From: a virus
Virus record (IMG/VR): IMGVR_UViG_3300048999_000052
Span: 19,491-83,490 of that record
Strand: one strand, 5' to 3'
Length of the DNA stretch: 64,000 nucleotides
A program made the position numbers and the translations under genes. Each line of letters begins with the position of its first letter. Position 1 is the stretch's first letter. Positions 29,561 to 36,700 of this stretch are shown piece by piece. A model generated the notes under the pieces. That model searched no databases. It saw only the letters and a program-made list of their open reading frames with translations, and was not told the origin of the DNA.

Positions 29561-30296
29561 GATGCGACGTGACCGTACTATCCCCACACCGATCTTGGTG
29601 TTGGTGCTGCTGCTGTCAGCGGTCACGTTGTTCCAGATCTGGCAGACCTCTCAGAAGGTGCAAGACCAGGCCGTCGAGATCTCCAACGGTCAAGCCGAGC
29701 GCACCAACCTGGCCGCCTCGGTGAACAACAGCATCGATCAGTCCCAAGCCCTGGCCAAGCAGGTCGAAGCCCTGGGTGCGACTCCAGTGGTGAAGTCAGT
29801 CGATATCCCCCAGAAGGTTGCGGTTGGCCCGACTGGACCTAAGGGTGATGTCGGCTCTCAAGGCCCGACTGGTCCCCAGGGACCGCAAGGTCCGATCGGA
29901 CCACAAGGGCCTATCGGCCCCCAGGGCAAGGCAGGACCTTACCCGGAATGCCTGCTGGCTGCTACCAAGTGCGTCGGCGCCCCAGGAGCCACTGGACCGA
30001 AGGGAGACCAAGGTGCCAAAGGCGAGCAAGGAGCTGCGGGCCAGACTGGAGCAACAGGTGCGCAAGGTGATCAAGGACCAAAGGGAGCAACCGGAGACGC
30101 CGGTCCAGCAGGTCCTCAAGGACCTCAGGGAGATCAGGGACCGCAGGGACCAGTGGGTCCAGTCGGCCCGCCAGGAGCAGATGGCCAAGCAGGCCCGGTC
30201 TGCCCAGAAGGATATGAAGTCACCACCCAGACCGTGATGACCACCGAGAACCCCGCTGGGATCGAAACCAAGATCTGCACCGCCAAAGCGCCGTGA
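29550..30296 (+). CDS. Membrane-anchored collagen-like protein in the lysis cassette, 248 aa
   Basis: GTG at 29550 gives a basic N-terminus, one membrane helix ([20 protein letters not shown]), a coiled coil ([20 protein letters not shown]) and then two blocks of Gly-X-Y triplets (residues about 95-130 and 140-220). The blocks are interrupted by CLLAATKC and followed by a small Cys-containing tail. It would be a trimeric stalk projecting from the membrane. It could be a spanin-like or wall-crossing protein, or a fibre. Collagen stalks are normally virion proteins, so this placement is unusual. Confidence 0.65.
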   Translation: MAAEMRRDRTIPTPILVLVLLLSAVTLFQIWQTSQKVQDQAVEISNGQAERTNLAASVNNSIDQSQALAKQVEALGATPVVKSVDIPQKVAVGPTGPKGDVGSQGPTGPQGPQGPIGPQGPIGPQGKAGPYPECLLAATKCVGAPGATGPKGDQGAKGEQGAAGQTGATGAQGDQGPKGATGDAGPAGPQGPQGDQGPQGPVGPVGPPGADGQAGPVCPEGYEVTTQTVMTTENPAGIETKICTAKAP

Positions 30297-30317
30297 CAGA
30301 GGTTGCATCCTGGAGTC

Positions 30318-30980
30318 ATGGCAGCAAGTCAGAATGGCTACGCGGCGAACGACATTAGTCGCACCCAGTCGTGGAAGATCCCCGGTACGTCCCGGGCGAT
30401 CCGTCTACGTAAGGGCTCGCCTGGTGCTCTGCTTGTGGCCTGGGCCGCCTGGTTCGACAAGAACGTCGAGGACATCGACGCTGGCGAACTGGACGACTGG
30501 GGCTACGCCGAGCGCCCGATCCGGGGCAGCACCACCACGCTGTCCAATCACGCCTCTGGTACGGCGATGGACCTGAACTCCACTAAGCACCCGCTCGGAG
30601 TTCGTAACACCTTCACGCCTGCCCAGACCGCCAAGATCAGAGCCGAGCTCAAAAACTACGAGGGCTGCATCCGCTGGGGTGGCGACTACACCGGCCGCCC
30701 GGATGAGATGCACTTCGAGATCGTCAAGGACGTGGCTACCTGTGATCGCGTCCTGGCCAAGCTCAATAAGGCCCCTGCAGACGTAACCCCGCCCGAGGAG
30801 GACGACATGCCTTTCACTGATGCACAGATCCGAGCCCTGGTACAAGCCGAGCTCGAAGAGTACGGCCAGCGACTGTTTGGCCCTGGTGGCTCGATGGGCG
30901 GTCTGATCACCAAGATCGACGCCCTTGACGACAAGGTCGACAAGCTGATCGCTGCCCTGCCCAAGGTCCAGGACAAGTAA
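30318..30980 (+). CDS. Endolysin, M15-type (L-alanyl-D-glutamate/DD) peptidase, 220 aa
   Basis: The zinc-binding motifs SNHASGTAMDLN (residues about 75-86) and DEMHFEI (near 128-134) are those of M15 peptidases, which cut peptide cross-links in peptidoglycan. The C-terminal 60 residues are helical (FTDAQIRALVQAELEEYGQR, then a short coiled stretch) and may bind the wall or self-associate. ATG at 30318 follows GGAG; an upstream TTG is less likely. No signal peptide is seen, so export should need a holin. Confidence 0.8.
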   Translation: MAASQNGYAANDISRTQSWKIPGTSRAIRLRKGSPGALLVAWAAWFDKNVEDIDAGELDDWGYAERPIRGSTTTLSNHASGTAMDLNSTKHPLGVRNTFTPAQTAKIRAELKNYEGCIRWGGDYTGRPDEMHFEIVKDVATCDRVLAKLNKAPADVTPPEEDDMPFTDAQIRALVQAELEEYGQRLFGPGGSMGGLITKIDALDDKVDKLIAALPKVQDK

Positions 30981-31363
30981 TGAGCGACCAGAACATTGCT
31001 CCCTCGCAGGTGAGCACCTCCAAGCCGGTTCGGTACCTGGGCGCGATGGGTGCGGCAGCTACTGCTGCGGTCACAGCGCTGGCTGTCATTCCGGGCATCC
31101 CCGCCTGGGTACCGGCCGTTGTTGGTGCCCTGGGGTTGGTGTTCACGGTGTTCGTCTCCAAGCTCACCGAGAACAACACCACGCCCTGGACCGACGTCGC
31201 GGCCAAGGTCACCCCCACCGGTGAGACCATCGCCGGCCCAGCCAGCAACATCCGTACCGGCGCCACCGTAGAGGTTTCGCTGCCGAACACGACCTTGGGC
31301 GAAGTACTGGATGACCCCAAGGACGGCCGGGCTGTTTGGCCCGCTGATCCCCAGATTCCCTAA
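30980..31363 (+). CDS. Holin-like protein, 127 aa
   Basis: ATG at 30980 overlaps the endolysin stop (TAATG). Two hydrophobic helices (GAAATAAVTALAVIPGIPAW and VVGALGLVFTVFVSKLT) near residues 24-62 are followed by a polar tail. The place directly after the endolysin and the two-helix form fit a class II holin. Confidence 0.7.
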   Translation: MSDQNIAPSQVSTSKPVRYLGAMGAAATAAVTALAVIPGIPAWVPAVVGALGLVFTVFVSKLTENNTTPWTDVAAKVTPTGETIAGPASNIRTGATVEVSLPNTTLGEVLDDPKDGRAVWPADPQIP

Positions 31364-31372
31364 GGAGCAAGC

Positions 31373-31840
31373 ATGGCTACCGGTCCGTTCGTCTTCAACA
31401 TCATGAAGGGCAAGGCGGGGTACTACTCGACCCTGCCCGCAGCCGCTGATGCCCTGATTCTTGTCTGGCTGAAGAGTGCGGGCCTGGAGTCGGATGCCAC
31501 CCTGAAGGACTACGCGAACTTGTCGGTGCTGCTGGCGGCAGCCAACGACGAGTGCGACTTCACCGGTTACACCCGTCGAACGCTGGCCAACGTGACCTCG
31601 GCAGTGGACAACACGAACGACCTGTGGAAGGTCGACGCTGATGACCCGGCCACCTACACCAACACTGGTACGGCTCAGGTGGCTGGGGCAGCGATCGTTT
31701 GCTACGACGATGACACCGGCGCTGGTACGGATACCTCGCTGATTCCGATCGCTCAATTGCTGACCGGCACGCTGAGCTTCGACAACAACGTGGTCACCAC
31801 CATCAGCTTCAACGCCTCGGGCATCTACACCGCGAGCTAA
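31373..31840 (+). CDS. Small virion-type protein, 155 aa
   Basis: It begins MATGPFVFNIMKGKAGYYST and is rich in Ala/Asp/Thr with a beta-rich end (IAQLLTGTLSFDNNVVTTIS). It has the appearance of a small decoration or tail-associated protein and is followed by similar proteins. No motif is recognised; SD AAGGAG at 31362 supports the start. Confidence 0.6.
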   Translation: MATGPFVFNIMKGKAGYYSTLPAAADALILVWLKSAGLESDATLKDYANLSVLLAAANDECDFTGYTRRTLANVTSAVDNTNDLWKVDADDPATYTNTGTAQVAGAAIVCYDDDTGAGTDTSLIPIAQLLTGTLSFDNNVVTTISFNASGIYTAS

Positions 31841-31842
31841 CC

Positions 31843-32571
31843 ATGGCCGTGGCTTTCGATGCAGTCGGACCAGCCGCTGCCCTGGGGCAGACTGCTACTA
31901 CTCCGACCACGGTTACGTGGGCGCATATCGTCACAGGGTCCAACACCGCACTCGTGGTGTTCGTTGGCGTGGGTCAGAACTCTGGTTCTGATGCCACCAA
32001 GACGATCAGTAGTGTGACCTATAACGCTGTTGGAATGACCCAGATCGGTACGCCTAAGCACACCAACGACTCAACAGCCGGCTACCTAGCTTGTTATGGG
32101 TTGATCAACCCGACCACTGGAACGAATAACGTAGTGGTCACCTTTGCGTCGGCTCCATCCACAGCTGAGTGTGGATCGGTTTCTTTCACTGGGGTCAACC
32201 AAACCACGGCCTTTGGTACGCCAGTCGTGGGAGCTGGGAACACGACAACGGCTACTGCTGCGGTGGCTTCGAACACGAGTGGCAACATCATCGCCTTCGG
32301 GGTGTGCGGTGGCGTCGACTTCGCCGCAACTCCGACCAGCCCAGCGACCAAGCGCTACTTGGCGAATTTCGGCAACAGCTCGGCGGGTGGTAATGCCGCC
32401 GGGGCCACGATCCCGTCCACTGGTAGCTCAGTCACCACCGCATGGGCAATGAGCGCTGTGGACTTCTGGGCGGTGATCGCGGTCGAGGTTCTGGCTGCTG
32501 GTGGAGCTGCTGCAGTGTCGAGTGTGCCAGCACAGCGGATCCGCCGCATGCAGCCACTGATTGTCCGATAG
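31843..32571 (+). CDS. Virion-associated protein, 242 aa
   Basis: It begins MAVAFDAVGPAAALGQTATT and is a Thr/Gly-rich beta protein (VTGSNTALVVFVGVGQNSGS, SVTYNAVGMTQIG, VVTFASAPSTAECGSVSFTG) with a basic C-terminus (RIRRMQPLIVR). This type of long beta-sandwich occurs as decoration or tail component in several actinophages. Function is inferred from position between fibre and head genes. Confidence 0.6.
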   Translation: MAVAFDAVGPAAALGQTATTPTTVTWAHIVTGSNTALVVFVGVGQNSGSDATKTISSVTYNAVGMTQIGTPKHTNDSTAGYLACYGLINPTTGTNNVVVTFASAPSTAECGSVSFTGVNQTTAFGTPVVGAGNTTTATAAVASNTSGNIIAFGVCGGVDFAATPTSPATKRYLANFGNSSAGGNAAGATIPSTGSSVTTAWAMSAVDFWAVIAVEVLAAGGAAAVSSVPAQRIRRMQPLIVR

Positions 32572-32579
32572 GAGACACG

Positions 32580-33068
32580 ATGTACCACGCGAGGGCTTAC
32601 TCGTTCCCGATCAACATCACCACCGCCTTCACGGCTCAGATCGACGTGATGGAGCTACTGGCTGGTACTGGTCGTCCACTACTCATCCTTGGCTTCGAAT
32701 TGGGGCAGATCTCAGAGATCGGTGACGCTCAGGAGGAGGGCTTGACGCTGGTGATGAAGCGGGTCACCGGCGCGCCTACTTCTGGCTCCGGTGGTACGGC
32801 TGCGGCTGCTCCGGTAACGATGCAGCCCAACGATGCCGCGGCTACTGCCACGCTGGAGGTCGGCAACACCACCAAGCTCACCGGTGGAACTTCAGTCGAT
32901 CTGAAGCGCTTCGACTGGAACGTTCGATCCTCTCTGCTGTACCTGCCGGTGCCTGACGCCCGGTTCGTGATCGACGCTGGCACCCGAATGGTGTTGGAGC
33001 TGGTAACCACGCCGGCTGACTCGATCAGTGGCATCCACGGCAGCCTGGACATCCTCGAACTGGTCTGA
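32580..33068 (+). CDS. Virion-associated beta protein, 162 aa
   Basis: ATG at 32580 follows GGAG. The protein begins MYHARAYSFPINITTAFTAQ and has a beta-rich core ending FVIDAGTRMVLELVTT and ISGIHGSLDILELV. It resembles small head-decoration or tail proteins of actinophages. No catalytic motif is seen. The next gene starts 1 nt after its stop. Confidence 0.6.
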   Translation: MYHARAYSFPINITTAFTAQIDVMELLAGTGRPLLILGFELGQISEIGDAQEEGLTLVMKRVTGAPTSGSGGTAAAAPVTMQPNDAAATATLEVGNTTKLTGGTSVDLKRFDWNVRSSLLYLPVPDARFVIDAGTRMVLELVTTPADSISGIHGSLDILELV

Positions 33069-33069
33069 C

Positions 33070-34152
33070 ATGCACGTCCATCGGCCACCCTTCCAGTACT
33101 CCGTCTATCGCAAGCGACGGAGGACTTTGGCGTGGACGGTGCCCGGTCCGGTCAGCATCACGCTGGGGGTAGCTACCGAAACGGATGCTGCCCTTGCGTC
33201 GGGCGCCACGAAGGCCACTACCGTCACCATGTCAGTGGCGACAGAGTCGGACTCCGCGCTCGCACTTACATACGCAAGGGCAGCGACCCTGAGCCTAGCT
33301 CAGGAGACTGAGGCCGCTTACTCAGTAGTCGAGACAAAGACCGCAGGCGTTAGCGCTGCCACTGAAACCGATGCTGCGCTGGCCTTGAGTGCCACCAAGG
33401 CCCGGACGGTCACCCTGGGACTCGCCACCGAGACCGACACCGCGTACACGACTTCGGTCAGTACGGCGGCTGGGACTGTCCTTGGCCTGGCGCATGAAAC
33501 TGAGGCCGCCTACACGCTCGGGCTAGCGCGTACGTTCGGGGTCGGTACGTCGGTCGAATCTGACGCTGCGTATTCAATTTCAGTGACGAAGCTCGTGAAT
33601 TCCGGGGCTGAGACCGACACTGCTCACGCTCTGTCGTCAACCAAGGCGATCAGCTACACCCTCGGTACGGCGGTCGAAACCGACCAAGCCAGAGGCAACA
33701 GCGCGGCTAAGACTGAGACCTTGGGCCGAGCTCAAGAAACTGATGCGGTCTTCCCGATCACCAGCAACGGTGAGACCTCAGCTTTGCTGGGTCGAGCCCA
33801 GGAAACTGACGCTGGCCTGAACTTGGTCGCGGTGAAGGCAGTTACCCTCGGCGTGGCTGCTGAGACCGAAGCCGCGTGGTCGCTGGGCTACCTCCGGACA
33901 ATCACCCTGGACCTAGCCCAAGAGACTGACGAGGTCTTCGGGCTGACCCACCACGCTGGAGTACGGCGCAACATCACCATCGTCGCGCTGACCGAGCCGA
34001 CGAATGGCTGGTCAACCAGCGCTCCAGCCACCACCATTGTGATGACCGGCACATCACCTACTACCGCCTGGATCAGCTCTGGTCCAGAGACCGATTGGGC
34101 AACCACTGATCCGGTCAATAACCCGTGGGTCGCTAGCGAGCCCCAGCTGTAA
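33070..34152 (+). CDS. ETD-repeat protein, 360 aa
   Basis: After a basic N-terminus (YSVYRKRRRTLAWTVPG), residues about 35-305 consist of a dozen degenerate repeats of about 20 residues of the form LGxAxETDxAxxLxxxK (for example LGVATETDAALASGATK and LGRAQETDAVFPI). They probably stack as a regular beta or beta-helix solenoid. The C-terminal 50 residues differ (APATTIVMTGTSPTTAWISS). It is probably a structural stalk or a decoration protein. Similar ETD-type repeats are known in phage and bacterial proteins. Confidence 0.7.
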   Translation: MHVHRPPFQYSVYRKRRRTLAWTVPGPVSITLGVATETDAALASGATKATTVTMSVATESDSALALTYARAATLSLAQETEAAYSVVETKTAGVSAATETDAALALSATKARTVTLGLATETDTAYTTSVSTAAGTVLGLAHETEAAYTLGLARTFGVGTSVESDAAYSISVTKLVNSGAETDTAHALSSTKAISYTLGTAVETDQARGNSAAKTETLGRAQETDAVFPITSNGETSALLGRAQETDAGLNLVAVKAVTLGVAAETEAAWSLGYLRTITLDLAQETDEVFGLTHHAGVRRNITIVALTEPTNGWSTSAPATTIVMTGTSPTTAWISSGPETDWATTDPVNNPWVASEPQL

Positions 34153-34160
34153 GGAGACAG

Positions 34161-34469
34161 ATGAACATCAGGGCTGATTCCACGGAGCTGGCTACCGCCA
34201 CCATCTCGGTGGACCACGACATCACCGGCAAGGTGATCCAGGTCGCACTCCCGTTGACCGGGCAGGCCACCTCGTCCTGGATCGTTGCAGATGTACTGAA
34301 CACGACTCATGTCGGCAGTAACTGGGTATCTACCTACCAGATCTTGATCGGTCCGGCCTCTGGCGATATCACGCTGGCTGCGGGAACCTACGACTGGACA
34401 GTCAAGGTGGTAGACGATCCTGAGGTCCCGGTCCGGAAGGCCGGGGTCGTAATCGTCACCGCCAACTAG
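34161..34469 (+). CDS. Small beta-sandwich virion-type protein, 102 aa
   Basis: ATG at 34161 follows AAGGAGACAG. The strands VIQVALPLTGQATSSWIVAD, then WVSTYQILIGPASGDITLAA and YDWTVKVVDD, resemble the LtfC-like protein at 22183. It may be a paralogue with a similar attachment role. Function is inferred. Confidence 0.55.
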   Translation: MNIRADSTELATATISVDHDITGKVIQVALPLTGQATSSWIVADVLNTTHVGSNWVSTYQILIGPASGDITLAAGTYDWTVKVVDDPEVPVRKAGVVIVTAN

Positions 34470-34505
34470 ACCGAGACGGTCCGGAGCCAAGCTCTAGGAG
34501 GAGCA

Positions 34506-34598
34506 ATGACTCGGTACTACCCCGGGATCTTGATTCTGATCCTGGTCCTCGTGATCCTCGACTTCCTAGTCGACATCGGCGTCATTAAGGTGGGCTGA
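34506..34598 (+). CDS. Very small membrane peptide, 30 aa
   Basis: ATG at 34506 follows AGGAGGAG. The peptide MTRYYPGILILILVLVILDF, with a short polar end, is a single membrane segment. It is followed 2 nt later by another membrane protein. It is too short for most gene finders, but the ribosome site is perfect. Confidence 0.6.
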   Translation: MTRYYPGILILILVLVILDFLVDIGVIKVG

Positions 34599-34600
34599 CC

Positions 34601-34741
34601 ATGTTGATCCTCGGCATCATCCTCGTAGTCCTCGGCGCGCTGTTGAACATCTCGCTGCTGTACATCATCGGCGCGATTCTGGCCATCGTCGGCGCAGTCC
34701 TGCTCTTCACTGGCGGTATCGGCGGTCGTAGGCTGTACTAG
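34601..34741 (+). CDS. DUF6131-like small membrane protein, 46 aa
   Basis: The peptide MLILGIILVVLGALLNISLL continues with a second hydrophobic helix and a Gly/Arg end (GGIGGRRLY). I recognise this pattern, with two short helices and a final GGRR(x)Y, as the small hydrophobic family DUF6131 found in actinobacteria and their phages. Function is unknown. The start has no strong ribosome site, so it is probably coupled to the previous gene. Confidence 0.6.
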   Translation: MLILGIILVVLGALLNISLLYIIGAILAIVGAVLLFTGGIGGRRLY

Positions 34742-34775
34742 CTTTGATAGGGCGCCTGTTTGCCAAGAAGACCGG

Positions 34776-34811
34776 ACAGCCACCTGGACTCCCCCAGACC
34801 CAGGTGGCTGT
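34776..34811 (+). terminator. Intrinsic terminator after the membrane genes
   Basis: Perfect 12-bp arms (34776-34787 and 34800-34811) enclose a 12-nt loop and are followed by TCTGCGTCTGG. It separates the small membrane genes from the head-module genes starting at 34850. Part of it lies in an upstream frame that is not coding. Confidence 0.65.
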
Positions 34812-34849
34812 TCTGCGTCTGGACCATGAGAGCAAGAGAAAGGACTCCC

Positions 34850-35182
34850 ATGGCTCTCCTCGCAGCGCAGTCCCCGACTGCCACCGGACTGACCCCGACG
34901 TACTCGCTCGTCTCTGCTTCGGACACGGTCCGCTACGTCAACAACCGGATGTTCCTGTTGTGCAAGAACACCTCTGGCTCGGCGAACACCGTTACTGTGG
35001 TGGTCCCTGGCTCGACCTACGGTCAGGCCAACCCGGACATCGCCGTTACCGTTCCGGCCACGACTGGTGAGAAGTGGATCGGCCCGCTGGATCGGGGCAT
35101 GGTCGACACCTCTACCGGCCTGATCACGATCACCAACTCGGCGCCGGCTACTGGTGTTTCGGTTGCGGTAGTGGCGCTCTAA
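34850..35182 (+). CDS. Head-decoration-like protein, 110 aa
   Basis: ATG at 34850 follows AAAGGA. The sequence MALLAAQSPTATGLTPTYSL, then FLLCKNTSGSANTVTVVVPG and ISITNS-type strands is a small beta-sandwich. A similar small protein often sits just before the large terminase in actinophages. It is probably a capsid decoration or head-fibre protein. Confidence 0.6.
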   Translation: MALLAAQSPTATGLTPTYSLVSASDTVRYVNNRMFLLCKNTSGSANTVTVVVPGSTYGQANPDIAVTVPATTGEKWIGPLDRGMVDTSTGLITITNSAPATGVSVAVVAL

Positions 35183-35183
35183 C

Positions 35184-36674
35184 ATGCCCATCGTCTTGGA
35201 CCGCCCGCCAAGAACCGACGACGAACTGTGGCATCTGGTTCGGGCGTTGTGGGGTCACACCATTCCGCGCGTGAAAGTGTGCCCGGAGCACAACGCCCCG
35301 TTCGAGGCCTTCTCGACGGCGTACTTCTCCAAGGAGCCGATGTCGCTGATCCACGGCTCGCGTGGTCTGTCGGGCAAATCCCGACTGCTCTCGATCCTGG
35401 GTCTGACCAAAGCTGCCGTTTTGGGCTCGGACGTCAACATCGTCGGTGGCTCGCTGAACCAGTCGAACAACATCCACGAGACCATGCGGGACGCCTGGGA
35501 GCACGAACACGCGCCCAAGTACCTGATCAAGGACGAGTCGATGACGATCGTCCGGCTGCGCAACGGGGCCAAGATCCGCCCGCTGACGGCATCGCAGAAA
35601 ACCGTCCGTGGTCCGCACCCGCCCACGCTGCTGCTGGATGAGATCGACGAAATGGACCAGGCCATCTTGGACGCGGCCCTGGGCCAGCCGATGCCGCAGA
35701 AGAACTATCTGGGTGAGACGATCCCAGCGGTGACGCTGATGTCGTCCACCTGGCAGTACCCGGACAAGACCTTCGCGACCATGTACCAGCGGTTCCAAGA
35801 CGAGGACCTACCGATCTTCTCCTGGTGCATGAAGGACACCTCGAACCCGGTGGATGGCTGGTTGGACCCAGCTTTCATCGAGCAGAAGAAGCGCGAGATC
35901 CCGGCCGAGATGTGGCGGGTGGAGTACGAGCTGGGTGAGCCTTCGATCGGCACCCGTGCCTTCGACTCGGAGATGGTGGAGAAGACGTTCTCCGAGCCAT
36001 TGCCCGAGCCGAAGAAGATCGCCAAGGACTTCGAGCAGTACATGATCCACGACTACCGGATGGACACCGACTACGTCATCGCCGCTGACTGGGCCAAGGA
36101 GCAGGACTTCACCGTGATCACGGTCTGGTCTTGCACCAACCTGCCGATGCGGTTGTGCTACTACCTACGGCTGCGTAGGCGCCCGTACCCGGTGATGATC
36201 GAGTACTACAACAAGCTGATGCGCAAGTACAACGCCGAGGGCATCCACGACGCCACCGGTCTAGGCAACGTGGTGGGTGACTACCTGGACACCCGGGTTC
36301 GCGGCTTCTTGATGACCGGTGCGCAGCGCGACAACATGCTGAGCGAGTACGTGGCTGCGGTGGAGAACGACAAGGTCCGCGCAGCCCGCATCCCGTCGAT
36401 CTACAAGAATCACCTCTACTGTTCGGTAGAGGCGATGTACTCCAGAGCCAAGGAGTTCCATCTCCCCGACGAAGTGTGTTCATCTGCGCTGGCCTGGAAG
36501 CTGGTCAGTCAGCGTCCACAAGCGGTGCTACCGCTGATGATCTCGGGTCAGGACGACTCGAACTGGATGCGTCGGCACGTGGATGCCAACACCAAGTCCG
36601 GGCGGAAGACCGCCTGGGACGTCGGTGAAGTGCACAAGTTGGACAACAGGGACGAGTACTCCCTGATGGTCTGA
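35184..36674 (+). CDS. terL: Terminase large subunit, 496 aa
   Basis: The DNA-packaging motor. The ATPase has Walker A GSRGLSGKS (residues about 59-67) and Walker B TLLLDEIDEM (near 147-156), followed by a coupling-type STWQYPD region. The nuclease domain carries VIAADWAKEQDFTVITVW (Asp near 300) and DATGLGNVVGDYL (near 355), the metal-binding acidic residues of the RNase-H-like fold. The length is normal. It starts after one base gap from the previous gene and is followed by the portal gene. Confidence 0.93.
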   Translation: MPIVLDRPPRTDDELWHLVRALWGHTIPRVKVCPEHNAPFEAFSTAYFSKEPMSLIHGSRGLSGKSRLLSILGLTKAAVLGSDVNIVGGSLNQSNNIHETMRDAWEHEHAPKYLIKDESMTIVRLRNGAKIRPLTASQKTVRGPHPPTLLLDEIDEMDQAILDAALGQPMPQKNYLGETIPAVTLMSSTWQYPDKTFATMYQRFQDEDLPIFSWCMKDTSNPVDGWLDPAFIEQKKREIPAEMWRVEYELGEPSIGTRAFDSEMVEKTFSEPLPEPKKIAKDFEQYMIHDYRMDTDYVIAADWAKEQDFTVITVWSCTNLPMRLCYYLRLRRRPYPVMIEYYNKLMRKYNAEGIHDATGLGNVVGDYLDTRVRGFLMTGAQRDNMLSEYVAAVENDKVRAARIPSIYKNHLYCSVEAMYSRAKEFHLPDEVCSSALAWKLVSQRPQAVLPLMISGQDDSNWMRRHVDANTKSGRKTAWDVGEVHKLDNRDEYSLMV

Positions 36675-36700
36675 TGTGACAGCGTAGGGAGACTGGGTAC

